64,000 nucleotides of DNA from positions 62,001-126,000 of the forward strand of contig NZ_QTJX01000006.1 of assembly GCF_003382275.1 (NCBI RefSeq), in the 5' to 3' direction. A program made the position numbers and the translations under genes. Under the pieces are notes generated by a model. The model searched no databases, had not been told where the DNA came from, and saw only the letters and a list, made by a program, of their open reading frames with translations. Positions 27,522 to 35,926 of this stretch are shown in pieces; within the stretch, counting starts at the first letter, position 1, and the number at the start of each line of letters is the position of its first letter. The stretch is from Flagellimonas nanhaiensis. Its GTDB lineage: Bacteria; Bacteroidota; Bacteroidia; Flavobacteriales; Flavobacteriaceae.

Positions 27522-28631
27522 ATGCCAAAAGTCAGAAAATCAGATTTCGGAATTATTAAAGTTATACTTCTTTTTAACCTCTTACATTCCTTGGTCCTAT
27601 TAGGGCACAATGCCTATTTGAAACATAAGGGATACCTTTTTAATATAATGGAGTGGGGGGACTTTATATTCTTTCAATTTTTCGTGGACTTTATTTTCAG
27701 CTCTATATTCTTTATTGTAATATCTGAGATTGTCGAGAAGTTCATACGGAATGGTGCAAGGAGAATATATGTGGTTTTGTTTCATACCGTGATGATTTCA
27801 CTTTTTACGATACTCATAAAAGTGCCTAATGAGCTCCTATACTTATGGACAAGTGGTAAGGAAATTTCAATCAATCAAGAATATCTAAATGTAGTTTTCT
27901 CAGGAGTTTTAGTATATGTACATAGGGACTTTCTTCTGTACCTTTCCATGATTTTCATAATCCACTTGTTGAACTATCATAAGAAAGAGGAAGAGCAGAA
28001 CAAGAAGGAAGGTGAAATGAGAGAATTATTAATTGCCACCGAACTAAAACAGCTTCAATCAAGTATAAACCCACACTTCTTGTTTAATGCCCTCAACGCG
28101 ATAAGTACCTTAATACGTGAGTCCAACCATAGAGCCAAAAACGCCATAGCAGATTTAGGGGTTTTACTGAACGACATTCTAAACGATGATAGCAGTAACT
28201 ATAACACTATTGAACAAGAAATAGAACTTATCGATAAATATTTGAAAATTATTATGCTTAGATATGGTAACTCCATTCGTTTTACCAAAAAAATCTCACA
28301 AGTTTCTAAAAACATCTTAATACCGCGCTTTATAATCCAACCATTAATTGAGAACGCCATAAAGCACGGTTTTCATGATAGGGAGCAACTGAATCTTTAT
28401 CTAGAGATTAATCAATCAAATAATGTAGAGATAATAGTATCAAACGATGGAATCCCATTTAATTTTTCCAAAATGGTTGATAATCGTGGATTAGGGTTGA
28501 GCAATGTAAAAAAACGTCTTGCACTTCTTTTTCCAGATAGACACGATTTCTCCATTAACAACACAAATAATATGGTCAGGATAACTCTCCGGTTTCCAAT
28601 ATTGAAAAATGATTCAACTACTGGCACATGA
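27522..28631 (+). CDS. LytS/YehU-type sensor histidine kinase
   Basis: Membrane kinase partner of the LytTR regulator. The N-terminal ~160 residues hold four hydrophobic helices (for example FFQFFVDFIFSSIFFIVISE and FLLYLSMIFIIHLLNYH). A short coiled linker rich in Glu and Lys follows. The His_kinase domain contains LQSSINPHFLFNALNAIST with the phospho-His, and the ATPase domain shows IIQPLIENAIKHGF (N-box) and NRGLGLSNVKKRL (G-box). No periplasmic sensor domain of size is visible, so the signal is likely sensed in the membrane. The ATG follows the regulator stop codon directly. Confidence 0.93.
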   Translation: MPKVRKSDFGIIKVILLFNLLHSLVLLGHNAYLKHKGYLFNIMEWGDFIFFQFFVDFIFSSIFFIVISEIVEKFIRNGARRIYVVLFHTVMISLFTILIKVPNELLYLWTSGKEISINQEYLNVVFSGVLVYVHRDFLLYLSMIFIIHLLNYHKKEEEQNKKEGEMRELLIATELKQLQSSINPHFLFNALNAISTLIRESNHRAKNAIADLGVLLNDILNDDSSNYNTIEQEIELIDKYLKIIMLRYGNSIRFTKKISQVSKNILIPRFIIQPLIENAIKHGFHDREQLNLYLEINQSNNVEIIVSNDGIPFNFSKMVDNRGLGLSNVKKRLALLFPDRHDFSINNTNNMVRITLRFPILKNDSTTGT

Positions 28632-28878
28632 AAAATCATTTAAGAAGAAGGATTTTAGAAGTGAGATGACGATAAGGAAGCAACTTTGGGGATATCTATT
28701 ACCAACGAGGTTTTGATTCGAACTGGTAAATGACTTGGCCTATTTAAATATGGAAATTTTGAATCAAATATTATGTGAATCCAAAAGACAACTATTTGTC
28801 TGATGCAAAAATGGTTTCTTAAAATACAGACTTACCGTTCATCTGCTTAGATTGATGAGCGTGATTTGGCAACTCAAG

Positions 28879-30519
28879 ATGAAATGGCTCATTTACATAA
28901 CGCTGTTCTCTTACTGTGGACTTTGGTCCCAGAAAACAATTGATTTACGGTACGAGCCTTTGGATTCCCTGTACCCCAAAGCCGTGGAATTTTGGCGAAT
29001 GGATTCAGACAGCGTATATCCTTATGGAGACGAACTGCTTAGGCGGGCCCGGCTTTCCGGGATACCGAGCCGTTACATCCATGCCTATCATATTCTATCA
29101 TTGATTACTCTGGGAAAAGAATCCCAAAACTTTACTGATAGCCTTTACCAATTGGCAAAATCGACAAAGGATGCCAAATATGTGGCCACTGCCCTTTTTT
29201 TAAAGGGCCGCAACGCCTACGATGCAGGACAGTATAAAAGCTCTTTGGACGAGTACCTAAAATGCAATGAGCTTTTACGGCACGACGTAGACAGTGTACG
29301 ACTGGAAAACTTGGTACGCGACAATATCGGTTTGATCCGTATCCTTGTCGGTGACAACGATGGTGCGGTCAAAATTTATAGGGATCTGTTGCGCTACTAT
29401 GGAGAACGTGACAACAGCGGCCAGAAATATCTTTGGGCATTGTTTTCCTTGGCAGTAGCCCACCACCAGAATGGGGATTTTAGTGTTTCACAACAACTGG
29501 TCCATAAGGGCCTGGGACTGTTGGAAGGAACGGAAAATGGACCCATACCCTATTTCCTTTCGGTCTATGGTGCCAATCACTATGGGATGGGCGATTACCA
29601 GACCGCTATCGCCAATCTCCACAAAGCGAATACCTCGTTCAAAAAGCAGGAGGATGCCATGAGACAGGCCATTGCCCACTACTATTTGGGCAGTGCCCAC
29701 CATGCCCTTGGAAACACGGATAGTACGCTGTACCATATGCAAAGAGTGGATGCCATCTATGAGAAGGACCCCAAAAGCCTGTACCCGTTAACTCGTGGCG
29801 CATGGGAATACCTACTGGGAACCGTTCGCGAAAATGGGGATACTGAGGCTGAGCTACGATATATCTCGAAGCTTCTTGCCATCGACAGCATAATTAGCGG
29901 TAATTTTCGGTATGTCAACCTAAACCTTACCCAAAAGTATGACATGCCCAGATTGGTCAGCGAAAGGAATGCCCTGGTCAACAGATACAGAAGCCGCAAC
30001 CGTCACTATCTAATGGGTCTGGCAATACTGTCGATAGTACTATTGACCTTTTTTATCTTCCGTAAAAGAAGGTCCAAAGACCCAGTGGCCAAAATATCAG
30101 CAGAAAATAATGGGACAGGGAACAAAGTCCGGCAGTCTTCCAAAATGACCATAAGCCCTCACAAGCTCAGTACCATAGCCGACGGCCTTGCTGACCTGGA
30201 GGGGGAACGTTTTCATTTGGAGCTGGGAATCACGGTCAAAAAAACCGCCCGACTGCTCGGGGTCGGAGAAAAACAGCTCTCCATTTATCTGAACAGGCAT
30301 GTGGGCATGACCTTTACCCAGTATGTCAACGGCCTCCGGGTGGAACATTTCCGAAATAGGCTGCGCTCCGATTCCGACTTTGTAAAAACGTACACCTTGG
30401 ATGCAATGGCCCAGGAGTGCGGTTTTAAGAACAACAAATCCCTCAGCAAGGTCTGCAAGCGAAGGCTAGGAAAGACATCTTCGGAATTAGTACGGGAAAG
30501 TAGAAATCCCCTTTTCTGA
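28879..30519 (+). CDS. TPR-containing membrane-anchored AraC-type regulator
   Basis: A one-component regulator with an extracytoplasmic TPR sensor. From ATG 28879 it opens with a signal peptide or anchor (MKWLIYITLFSYCGLWSQ). About 340 residues of TPR-like helical repeats follow (KYLWALFSLAVAHHQNGDFS, AMRQAIAHYYLGSAHHALGN). A transmembrane helix (HYLMGLAILSIVLLTFFIF) comes next, then a basic stop-transfer RKRRSK and a C-terminal AraC-type HTH (KKTARLLGVGEKQLSIYLN, TLDAMAQECGFKNNKSLSKV). The frame also offers ATGs at 28852 and 28855. It directly precedes the RiPP precursor gene, so it is the obvious candidate regulator; related architecture in Bacteroidetes often responds to peptides or starvation. 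First gene with element-like composition. Confidence 0.87.
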   Translation: MKWLIYITLFSYCGLWSQKTIDLRYEPLDSLYPKAVEFWRMDSDSVYPYGDELLRRARLSGIPSRYIHAYHILSLITLGKESQNFTDSLYQLAKSTKDAKYVATALFLKGRNAYDAGQYKSSLDEYLKCNELLRHDVDSVRLENLVRDNIGLIRILVGDNDGAVKIYRDLLRYYGERDNSGQKYLWALFSLAVAHHQNGDFSVSQQLVHKGLGLLEGTENGPIPYFLSVYGANHYGMGDYQTAIANLHKANTSFKKQEDAMRQAIAHYYLGSAHHALGNTDSTLYHMQRVDAIYEKDPKSLYPLTRGAWEYLLGTVRENGDTEAELRYISKLLAIDSIISGNFRYVNLNLTQKYDMPRLVSERNALVNRYRSRNRHYLMGLAILSIVLLTFFIFRKRRSKDPVAKISAENNGTGNKVRQSSKMTISPHKLSTIADGLADLEGERFHLELGITVKKTARLLGVGEKQLSIYLNRHVGMTFTQYVNGLRVEHFRNRLRSDSDFVKTYTLDAMAQECGFKNNKSLSKVCKRRLGKTSSELVRESRNPLF

Positions 30520-30575
30520 AAAGGGCGCCCCTTTCCGAAAAAGGGATGTCCCCTTTCGCGAAAAGTGATTTTTTT
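30508..30575 (+). repeat. Three tandem CCCCTTT/AAAGGG hairpins ending in a T-run
   Basis: Three short inverted repeats with the same arms follow one another every 20-22 bp: CCCTTTT-CTG-AAAAGGG (30509-30525), CCCTTT-N5-AAAGGG (30529-30545) and a weaker CCCCTTT-CGCG-AAAAG (30550-30565) followed by seven Ts. The first overlaps the stop codon of the regulator gene. They may be a compound terminator, or binding sites ahead of the precursor gene, which starts 63 nt further on. Confidence 0.6.
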
Positions 30576-30577
30576 GA

Positions 30578-30609
30578 TTGTGAAAGAAGGGGGGCTTTGG
30601 ATAGCTTTA
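30578..30609 (+). promoter_or_regulatory. Candidate promoter of the RiPP precursor gene
   Basis: TTG at 30578-30580, a 21-nt spacer and TAGCTTTA at 30602-30609 (seven of eight positions of TAnnTTTG). It would give a leader of about 23 nt before ATG 30638. Confidence 0.3.
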
Positions 30610-30637
30610 TCCCGTTCAATCTTAAAATCATATACAA

Positions 30638-30778
30638 ATGAAAAAGCAAAAAAACACTGTGACAGGCAATGACCTGAAATTGGAAACCTTCAAGGTTATG
30701 GAAATGCCCCATCCCGAAAAGATACAGGGCGGTGATGCCGGCTGGACAGTCCGACAGGACAAGGATCGCAATCGTTGA
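30638..30778 (+). CDS. RiPP precursor peptide with double-glycine leader (46 aa)
   Basis: A short gene encoding a 46-residue peptide. The leader (1-32) contains NDLKLETFKVMEMPHPEKIQ and ends in Gly31-Gly32, the cut site of C39-peptidase ABC exporters. The LxLExFxV pattern is like LanB-recognised leaders of Bacteroidetes. The predicted core is DAGWTVRQDKDRNR (33-46): strongly charged, with no Cys and no Ser, and only one Thr (37). It cannot form lanthionine. It lies between the regulator and genes for a subtilase, a C39 exporter and an HlyD adaptor, with a split LanB facing them. The chemistry on this core is unknown. The precursor assignment is inferred from leader, position and partners. Confidence 0.8.
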   Translation: MKKQKNTVTGNDLKLETFKVMEMPHPEKIQGGDAGWTVRQDKDRNR

Positions 30779-30811
30779 TAAAAAAGGGTTAACAAACTTT
30801 AAACAAGACCA

Positions 30812-32437
30812 ATGGTCAATGGAAAACTAATCTTGGTGGTGCTTTCGGTGCTACTTCTACTTAATGGATGTGGTAGTGGGGGCACCTCAGAAATTCCCGA
30901 GGAGGCCGAGCAAACGGGCTGGCAACATTTGGATTTGAAACGCGACTCTATCATTGGCATCAGCCTGGAAAGGGCATATTCCGAACGTGTAAAACCCAAT
31001 GGCAATGAAGTGGTCGTTGCCCTTATCGATAGCCCTTTGGACATCGACCATCCCGACCTCAAGGCTCAAATATGGATCAACGCGGATGAAGTGCCTGACA
31101 ATGGCCTGGATGATGATGGCAACGGCTATGTTGATGATGTGCACGGCTGGAATTTTTTGGGCTATGGTGATGGCCAAACACTGCGCTTTTCGAACTATGA
31201 TTATATCCGGGCCATAAGGCGATTGGAACCGAGGTTTGGGGGAATCGACAGTACAGAAGTGGAACCAAAGGATTCCCTTGAATATAGAATGTACCAAAAA
31301 GCATTGAAGCTAAGAGAAAACGACATACCTGACATCCAGGGGGAACTTGATTATTATTCGGGCCAACTGGAAGTTTTTAATGAATGCACATCGCTGTTTG
31401 AAATGGCCTATGATACCAATTCAGGTCTTTTCAATGGGGCTCTCCTGGATACTTTACAGCCAACGACCGGGCGCCAAAAGGAACTTTTGGAGCAAGTCAA
31501 GGACTATGCCTATTACGGTTGGTATCCCTCGATGATGGAAAGCTTCAAGTGCCAGGGGGAAATGCGAAAGGCCGTCTGTGGAAACATCGACGCCGAGCCA
31601 AGGTCCGTCATTGGTGACGATATTTATAACCTTTTGGACATCCGAGGCCACCATCTAGTGGACGCACCGGAGGGTTGGATCAGCCATGCCACCCAGGTGG
31701 CCGGAATCATGGCCGCGACCCGTGACAACGGCTTTGGTATCAAAGGGGTCAGCAATAGCATCCGTATCATGCCCTTGGTCATCTTTCCGGAGCGGGGCGA
31801 TGAGACCGACAAGGATCTGGCCAATGCCATCCGATATGCGGTGGACAATGGGGCACAGATTATCAATTACAGCCATGGACGCTATTATGTGGAACGGCCG
31901 GATTTTATCTGGGAGGCCCTGGAATATGCCGAGCAGCATGGCGTTCTGATGGTCACCGCTGCGGGAAATACGCCCGTGGACATCGACAGGCCCGAGGATT
32001 CGCCCTACCCAAGGGACAACCCGGATAACGGGGAAGAGCGTCTGACCAACCTGATGAAGGTGGCGGCCTCCGCAAAGAAATTGGAATGGGTCAAGCCTTC
32101 ATGGGCGAGTTATGGGAAGAAGAATGTGGACCTGTTCGCACCGGGACGACATTTGCTCACCACCAATTCAGGGGAGCGCCCCTACTTTACCATCGGGGGT
32201 TCATCACTGGCATGTGCGCTCACCTCCGGGGTGGCTGCCCTGTTGTGGTCCCAATATCCCGATTTGGACCACCAACAGATAAAGACCATTCTCATGCTGT
32301 CCGGTACGCGAATCGAGCAGGAGGTGAAAATGGGGGAAGACATCACTGTGCCTTTTTCGGAACTATCAAGGACCGGACGTATTTTAAATGCCCATGATGC
32401 CCTTTTATTAGGGCGTGAGGCCAGTACCCTAGACTGA
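30812..32437 (+). CDS. Lipoprotein subtilisin-like S8 peptidase of the RiPP cluster
   Basis: Subtilase with the complete triad: Asp73 in VVVALIDSPLD, His292 in ISHATQVAGIM and Ser465 in IGGSSLACALTSGVAALL, where GSSLA replaces the usual GTSMA. An oxyanion Asn lies in MVTAAGNTP. A lipoprotein signal (LILVVLSVLLLLNGC, Cys20) places it in the periplasm or on the outer membrane. Between Asp and His there is an insertion of roughly 150 residues, much larger than in subtilisin, partly charged helix. It begins 33 nt after the precursor stop codon and its stop overlaps the exporter start (TGATG), so it belongs to the operon. It may trim the exported peptide or serve immunity; which one is not shown. 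Confidence 0.9.
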   Translation: MVNGKLILVVLSVLLLLNGCGSGGTSEIPEEAEQTGWQHLDLKRDSIIGISLERAYSERVKPNGNEVVVALIDSPLDIDHPDLKAQIWINADEVPDNGLDDDGNGYVDDVHGWNFLGYGDGQTLRFSNYDYIRAIRRLEPRFGGIDSTEVEPKDSLEYRMYQKALKLRENDIPDIQGELDYYSGQLEVFNECTSLFEMAYDTNSGLFNGALLDTLQPTTGRQKELLEQVKDYAYYGWYPSMMESFKCQGEMRKAVCGNIDAEPRSVIGDDIYNLLDIRGHHLVDAPEGWISHATQVAGIMAATRDNGFGIKGVSNSIRIMPLVIFPERGDETDKDLANAIRYAVDNGAQIINYSHGRYYVERPDFIWEALEYAEQHGVLMVTAAGNTPVDIDRPEDSPYPRDNPDNGEERLTNLMKVAASAKKLEWVKPSWASYGKKNVDLFAPGRHLLTTNSGERPYFTIGGSSLACALTSGVAALLWSQYPDLDHQQIKTILMLSGTRIEQEVKMGEDITVPFSELSRTGRILNAHDALLLGREASTLD

Positions 32438-34632
32438 TGGGCCTGTTCGGTTTCAGTCGAAGGGCCTTTCCCTTTGCCCTACAATGGGATGCCATGGACT
32501 GCGGTCCGGCCTGTCTGGAGATGGTGGCTCAATTTTATGGCCTGCGGACGGACCGTGCCCAGCTCCGGCATTGGAGCCACCTGGAACACAATGGATCTTC
32601 TTTTGCCGGATTGAAGGAAGCTGCTGAACAATTGGGTTTCGATGCCCTTCCCGTTGAGATAAGCCACCGGGAGCTTCGCAAGGAAGCTCCCTTGCCCTGT
32701 ATCCTACACTGGGAGAACAAACATTTTGTGGTACTTTATGAGTTCCAAAAGGGAAAGGTGGTCGTCGGCGATCCTGCGCAGGGTGTGCTAAAACTTTCCT
32801 TTGACGCTTTTTTGGGGCATTGGCTTCCAGAAAGGAAGGCCGAAAAGGGCTTTGCACTCCTGTTGGAACCGCTTCCCGAAACAGAACCCATATACCCACG
32901 GGAGAAGCATATCAGGGGATTTTCCCGCTTATGGGGCTATTTCAAGGGCTATCGGAAAGTGGGCCTGCAATTGGGGATTGGGCTGCTCTTCGGCAGTCTG
33001 GCTCAGCTGGCCCTGCCCTTTCTGACCCAGGCCCTGGTGGACTACGGGGTGCAGTTCCAGGACCTCCATTTTGTGCATATCGTACTGTTGGCCCAGGTGA
33101 TCTTTTTCGTTTCCCTCTCCTCGGTAGAGATCATCAGGGGATGGATTCTGTTGCATCTGACCCAAGAGGTCAACCTGCGGTTGGTGTCGGATTACCTACG
33201 GCGGTTGCTCCGTTTGCCCATCCCTTTTTTTGCCTCCAAGCATTCCGGTGACCTTATCCAGCGGATACAGGACAATAGAAAGGTACAGGAGTTTGTCTCC
33301 TCCCAAAGCCTGGGTACGCTCTTCAGCACGGTAACGCTCTTGGCATTTGGGATTGTTTTTTGGTACTATAACATCCAACTGGCCCTGGTCTTTGTGATGA
33401 TGTTGTTGGGCTATGGGCTTTGGTCCCTTTACTTTCTCAAAAAACAGTTGCGTTGGGACCACCAACGCTTCCAACGGGAATCCGAGACCCAAAGGACCAT
33501 CTGGCAGCTTGTCCGCGGCATTGTAGCCATTAAGGACAACCTGTCGGAAAAAAAACATCGGACATTATGGGCCAAACTGCAGCGCAAACTCTTCAAGGTC
33601 CAGCATGCCCAACTTGCATTGGTACAAAAACAACGGTATGGTGCCCTTTTCCTGCACCAACTGGGATCGTTGTTGTTGCTGTTCCTTTCCGCCCGTTTGG
33701 TCATCGAGGGCCAATTGACCCTGGGGGCCATGCTCTCCATCCAGTTCATCATCGGGCAGGTGGGGCTGCCCTTGGGCCAGATTGCCCAGTTCTTTGTGGA
33801 GTTGCAGGCGGCCCGATTGAGCCTCGAACGGATGGAAGAGGTCCATGCCCACCCCGTGGAGGAAATGAAGGGAGCCACCCCGAATGCAAAGGGGAGTATT
33901 CACATCGAAGACCTCACCTTCCGGTACGGCCCTAAATCCCGGCCCTTGGCCCTGGACAGGGTCAGCTTTACCATAGCCCATGGGAAAACGACCGCATTGG
34001 TGGGGGCCAGTGGCAGTGGGAAGACCACGCTGCTGAAACTGCTCTTGGGACACTATCCGGATTACGGGGGAAGGATACGATTGGAAAGGACCGATTTACG
34101 GCATGTTTCCAAAGGGGAATGGCGCAAGGCCTGCGGTGCGGTGATGCAGGAGGGCTTTCTCTTTGAGGACACGTTGCTGTCCAACATTACCGAATCCAAA
34201 CAGGGACGGATCGACGAAGGGCGTCTGCAGGAAGCGATACAGTTTTCCCATCTGGAAGAGATGGTCAATGGACTCCCCTTGGGCCTACAGACCCGAATCG
34301 GGGCGGATGGTGCATCGCTCAGTGGCGGGGAACGGCAACGGGTACTATTGGCCCGTGCGCTCTACAAACGACCCAGTTTCTTCTTTTTGGACGAGGCGAC
34401 CAGTGCCATGGATACCCAACTCGAACGCAAGGTAATGCAAGGCTTACATGGATTCTACAAAGGACGGACCGTACTGGTCATTGCCCATCGGATGAGCACC
34501 GTGCGCAATGCCGACCTTATTGTGGTGCTGGACAAGGGTATGGTGGTGGAACTGGGAACCCACAGGGAACTGGTGGCCCAAAAGGGACATTACTATGGAC
34601 TGGTACAATACCAATTGGAGTTGGGCGGATGA
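32437..34632 (+). CDS. Peptidase-containing ABC transporter (C39 / PCAT type)
   Basis: Bifunctional exporter that cuts double-glycine leaders and pumps the released peptide. The C39 peptidase is at 1-125, with Cys22 in AMDCGPACLEMVAQFYG, His97 in NKHFVVLYEF and Asp112 in VGDPAQG. A six-helix membrane domain spans about 160-440. The ATPase domain at about 480-720 has Walker A GASGSGKTTLL, signature LSGGERQRVLLARAL and Walker B FFFLDEATSAMD. At 731 residues it has the full length of the family. Its first base is shared with the subtilase stop codon, and its own stop overlaps the HlyD start (ATGA), so translation is coupled. Its intact peptidase matches the Gly-Gly of the precursor upstream. Confidence 0.96.
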   Translation: MGLFGFSRRAFPFALQWDAMDCGPACLEMVAQFYGLRTDRAQLRHWSHLEHNGSSFAGLKEAAEQLGFDALPVEISHRELRKEAPLPCILHWENKHFVVLYEFQKGKVVVGDPAQGVLKLSFDAFLGHWLPERKAEKGFALLLEPLPETEPIYPREKHIRGFSRLWGYFKGYRKVGLQLGIGLLFGSLAQLALPFLTQALVDYGVQFQDLHFVHIVLLAQVIFFVSLSSVEIIRGWILLHLTQEVNLRLVSDYLRRLLRLPIPFFASKHSGDLIQRIQDNRKVQEFVSSQSLGTLFSTVTLLAFGIVFWYYNIQLALVFVMMLLGYGLWSLYFLKKQLRWDHQRFQRESETQRTIWQLVRGIVAIKDNLSEKKHRTLWAKLQRKLFKVQHAQLALVQKQRYGALFLHQLGSLLLLFLSARLVIEGQLTLGAMLSIQFIIGQVGLPLGQIAQFFVELQAARLSLERMEEVHAHPVEEMKGATPNAKGSIHIEDLTFRYGPKSRPLALDRVSFTIAHGKTTALVGASGSGKTTLLKLLLGHYPDYGGRIRLERTDLRHVSKGEWRKACGAVMQEGFLFEDTLLSNITESKQGRIDEGRLQEAIQFSHLEEMVNGLPLGLQTRIGADGASLSGGERQRVLLARALYKRPSFFFLDEATSAMDTQLERKVMQGLHGFYKGRTVLVIAHRMSTVRNADLIVVLDKGMVVELGTHRELVAQKGHYYGLVQYQLELGG

Positions 34633-35921
34633 AGGACACACAATTCCATAGTCTGGAAGAATATCGCAAATCCCATGAAGGGATGCCCGGCGCATTGCTA
34701 AGCTATGGGACCTATGCCATTGTCGTTTCCACGATGCTTTTGTTATTGATTGGCCATTGGATCTCATACCCCGATGTAGTATCAGGGCCGGTAAAGGTGA
34801 TGGGGAGCAATCCCGTGGTATACCTCTCACCCCAACTGGACGGCCGCATCGGTCAGCTTTTCTGCAGGTCGGGGGATATGGTGATGGAAGGGCAGGTCCT
34901 CTTGGAACTGGACAATCCCGCACAGTATGCCGACATCCAAAGGGTACGGCAATGGCTCGATACCTTGGGGCTAGCGGCAAGCGATACCCTTCCACCTGAC
35001 CATATGCATTTCCCAAAGGTGATGCAGCTCGGCAAGGTACAGCCCTACTTTTGGGCGTTTTTGGAACAATGGAAGCAAAAACTGCTATGGCAACGGTTGC
35101 GACCCGACGACATGCACGGCTCCATTACCCGGGACCGTACGTCCCACAATTCGCGATGGCTATTGGATTCCGAACGTTTGGAGCGTGAACTTGAAAATAC
35201 CGTCAGATTGGGGGCCAAAGATGTGGAACGGTACAAGACCCTTTACCAAAAAGGGGTGGTCAGCACCTCGGAATATGAGGAGCGGCAACGGCAACAGCTT
35301 CTTCGAAAACAGGAACTTACCGCGCTGCGCCAGCGTATGGCGGAGACCCGGTTGTTTATCCTTTCCCAGGAGGATGGACGGCTTCTTCAGGGACTGGAAC
35401 TCTCCCGGGAACAGGGGCTGTTGGAGGACAGGCTCCGCCATACCCGTTCGGAACTGCTGGGTGCCTTGGAAGCGTATGAACGAGATTATGTATTGGTGGC
35501 CCCAACATCCGGAACGGTCAATCATTTGCAACCCTTGGCACTCCGTCAACAGGTATTTGAGGGGAAGCCCTTGTTTGCCATATTTCCCCAAAAAAACGAA
35601 TCGGGCATCGGGCAGATGGAGGTAACGGCCATCAACAAGGGCAAGGTCCGAAAAGGGCAAAAGGTGCTGTTGCAACTGGAAAACTATCCCACATCCGAAT
35701 ATGGCACTTTGGAGGCCCAAGTCCAGGGGGTGAACCAAGTTCCCCATCCAGAAACGGGTAGCTACGGAATCACATTGCGAATACCATCCATGGAGACCAG
35801 CTATGGAAGAACCCTCCCATTGGACGGCGTGTCTTTGGGCACAGGGCGCATCGTTACCGAGGAGATGAGCTTGTTGCAACGGCTCTTCCGAGGTATTCGG
35901 GCACAGTTCCAACGGAACTGA
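34629..35921 (+). CDS. HlyD-family periplasmic adaptor of the peptide exporter
   Basis: Membrane-fusion protein that links the ABC exporter to an outer-membrane TolC-type pore. After a short cytoplasmic tail comes a membrane helix (YAIVVSTMLLLLIGHWI, about 26-42). A lipoyl half follows (VYLSPQLDGRIGQLFCRSGD, VMEGQVLLELDN). A long coiled hairpin (about 150-280) includes LYQKGVVSTSEYEERQRQQL, and the second lipoyl half is ERDYVLVAPTSGTVNHLQPL. The C-terminal beta-barrel holds GKVRKGQKVLLQLENYP. Length 430 residues is normal. No TolC gene is in the cluster, so a host or distant one must be used. It ends 5 nt before the convergent split LanB genes. Confidence 0.92.
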   Translation: MKDTQFHSLEEYRKSHEGMPGALLSYGTYAIVVSTMLLLLIGHWISYPDVVSGPVKVMGSNPVVYLSPQLDGRIGQLFCRSGDMVMEGQVLLELDNPAQYADIQRVRQWLDTLGLAASDTLPPDHMHFPKVMQLGKVQPYFWAFLEQWKQKLLWQRLRPDDMHGSITRDRTSHNSRWLLDSERLERELENTVRLGAKDVERYKTLYQKGVVSTSEYEERQRQQLLRKQELTALRQRMAETRLFILSQEDGRLLQGLELSREQGLLEDRLRHTRSELLGALEAYERDYVLVAPTSGTVNHLQPLALRQQVFEGKPLFAIFPQKNESGIGQMEVTAINKGKVRKGQKVLLQLENYPTSEYGTLEAQVQGVNQVPHPETGSYGITLRIPSMETSYGRTLPLDGVSLGTGRIVTEEMSLLQRLFRGIRAQFQRN

Positions 35922-35926
35922 GTCAA

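Noticed and set aside
32453-34053. Minus-strand frames opposite the C39 exporter
   Set aside because: The exporter frame has all catalytic motifs; the opposite frames have biased composition and no family features.
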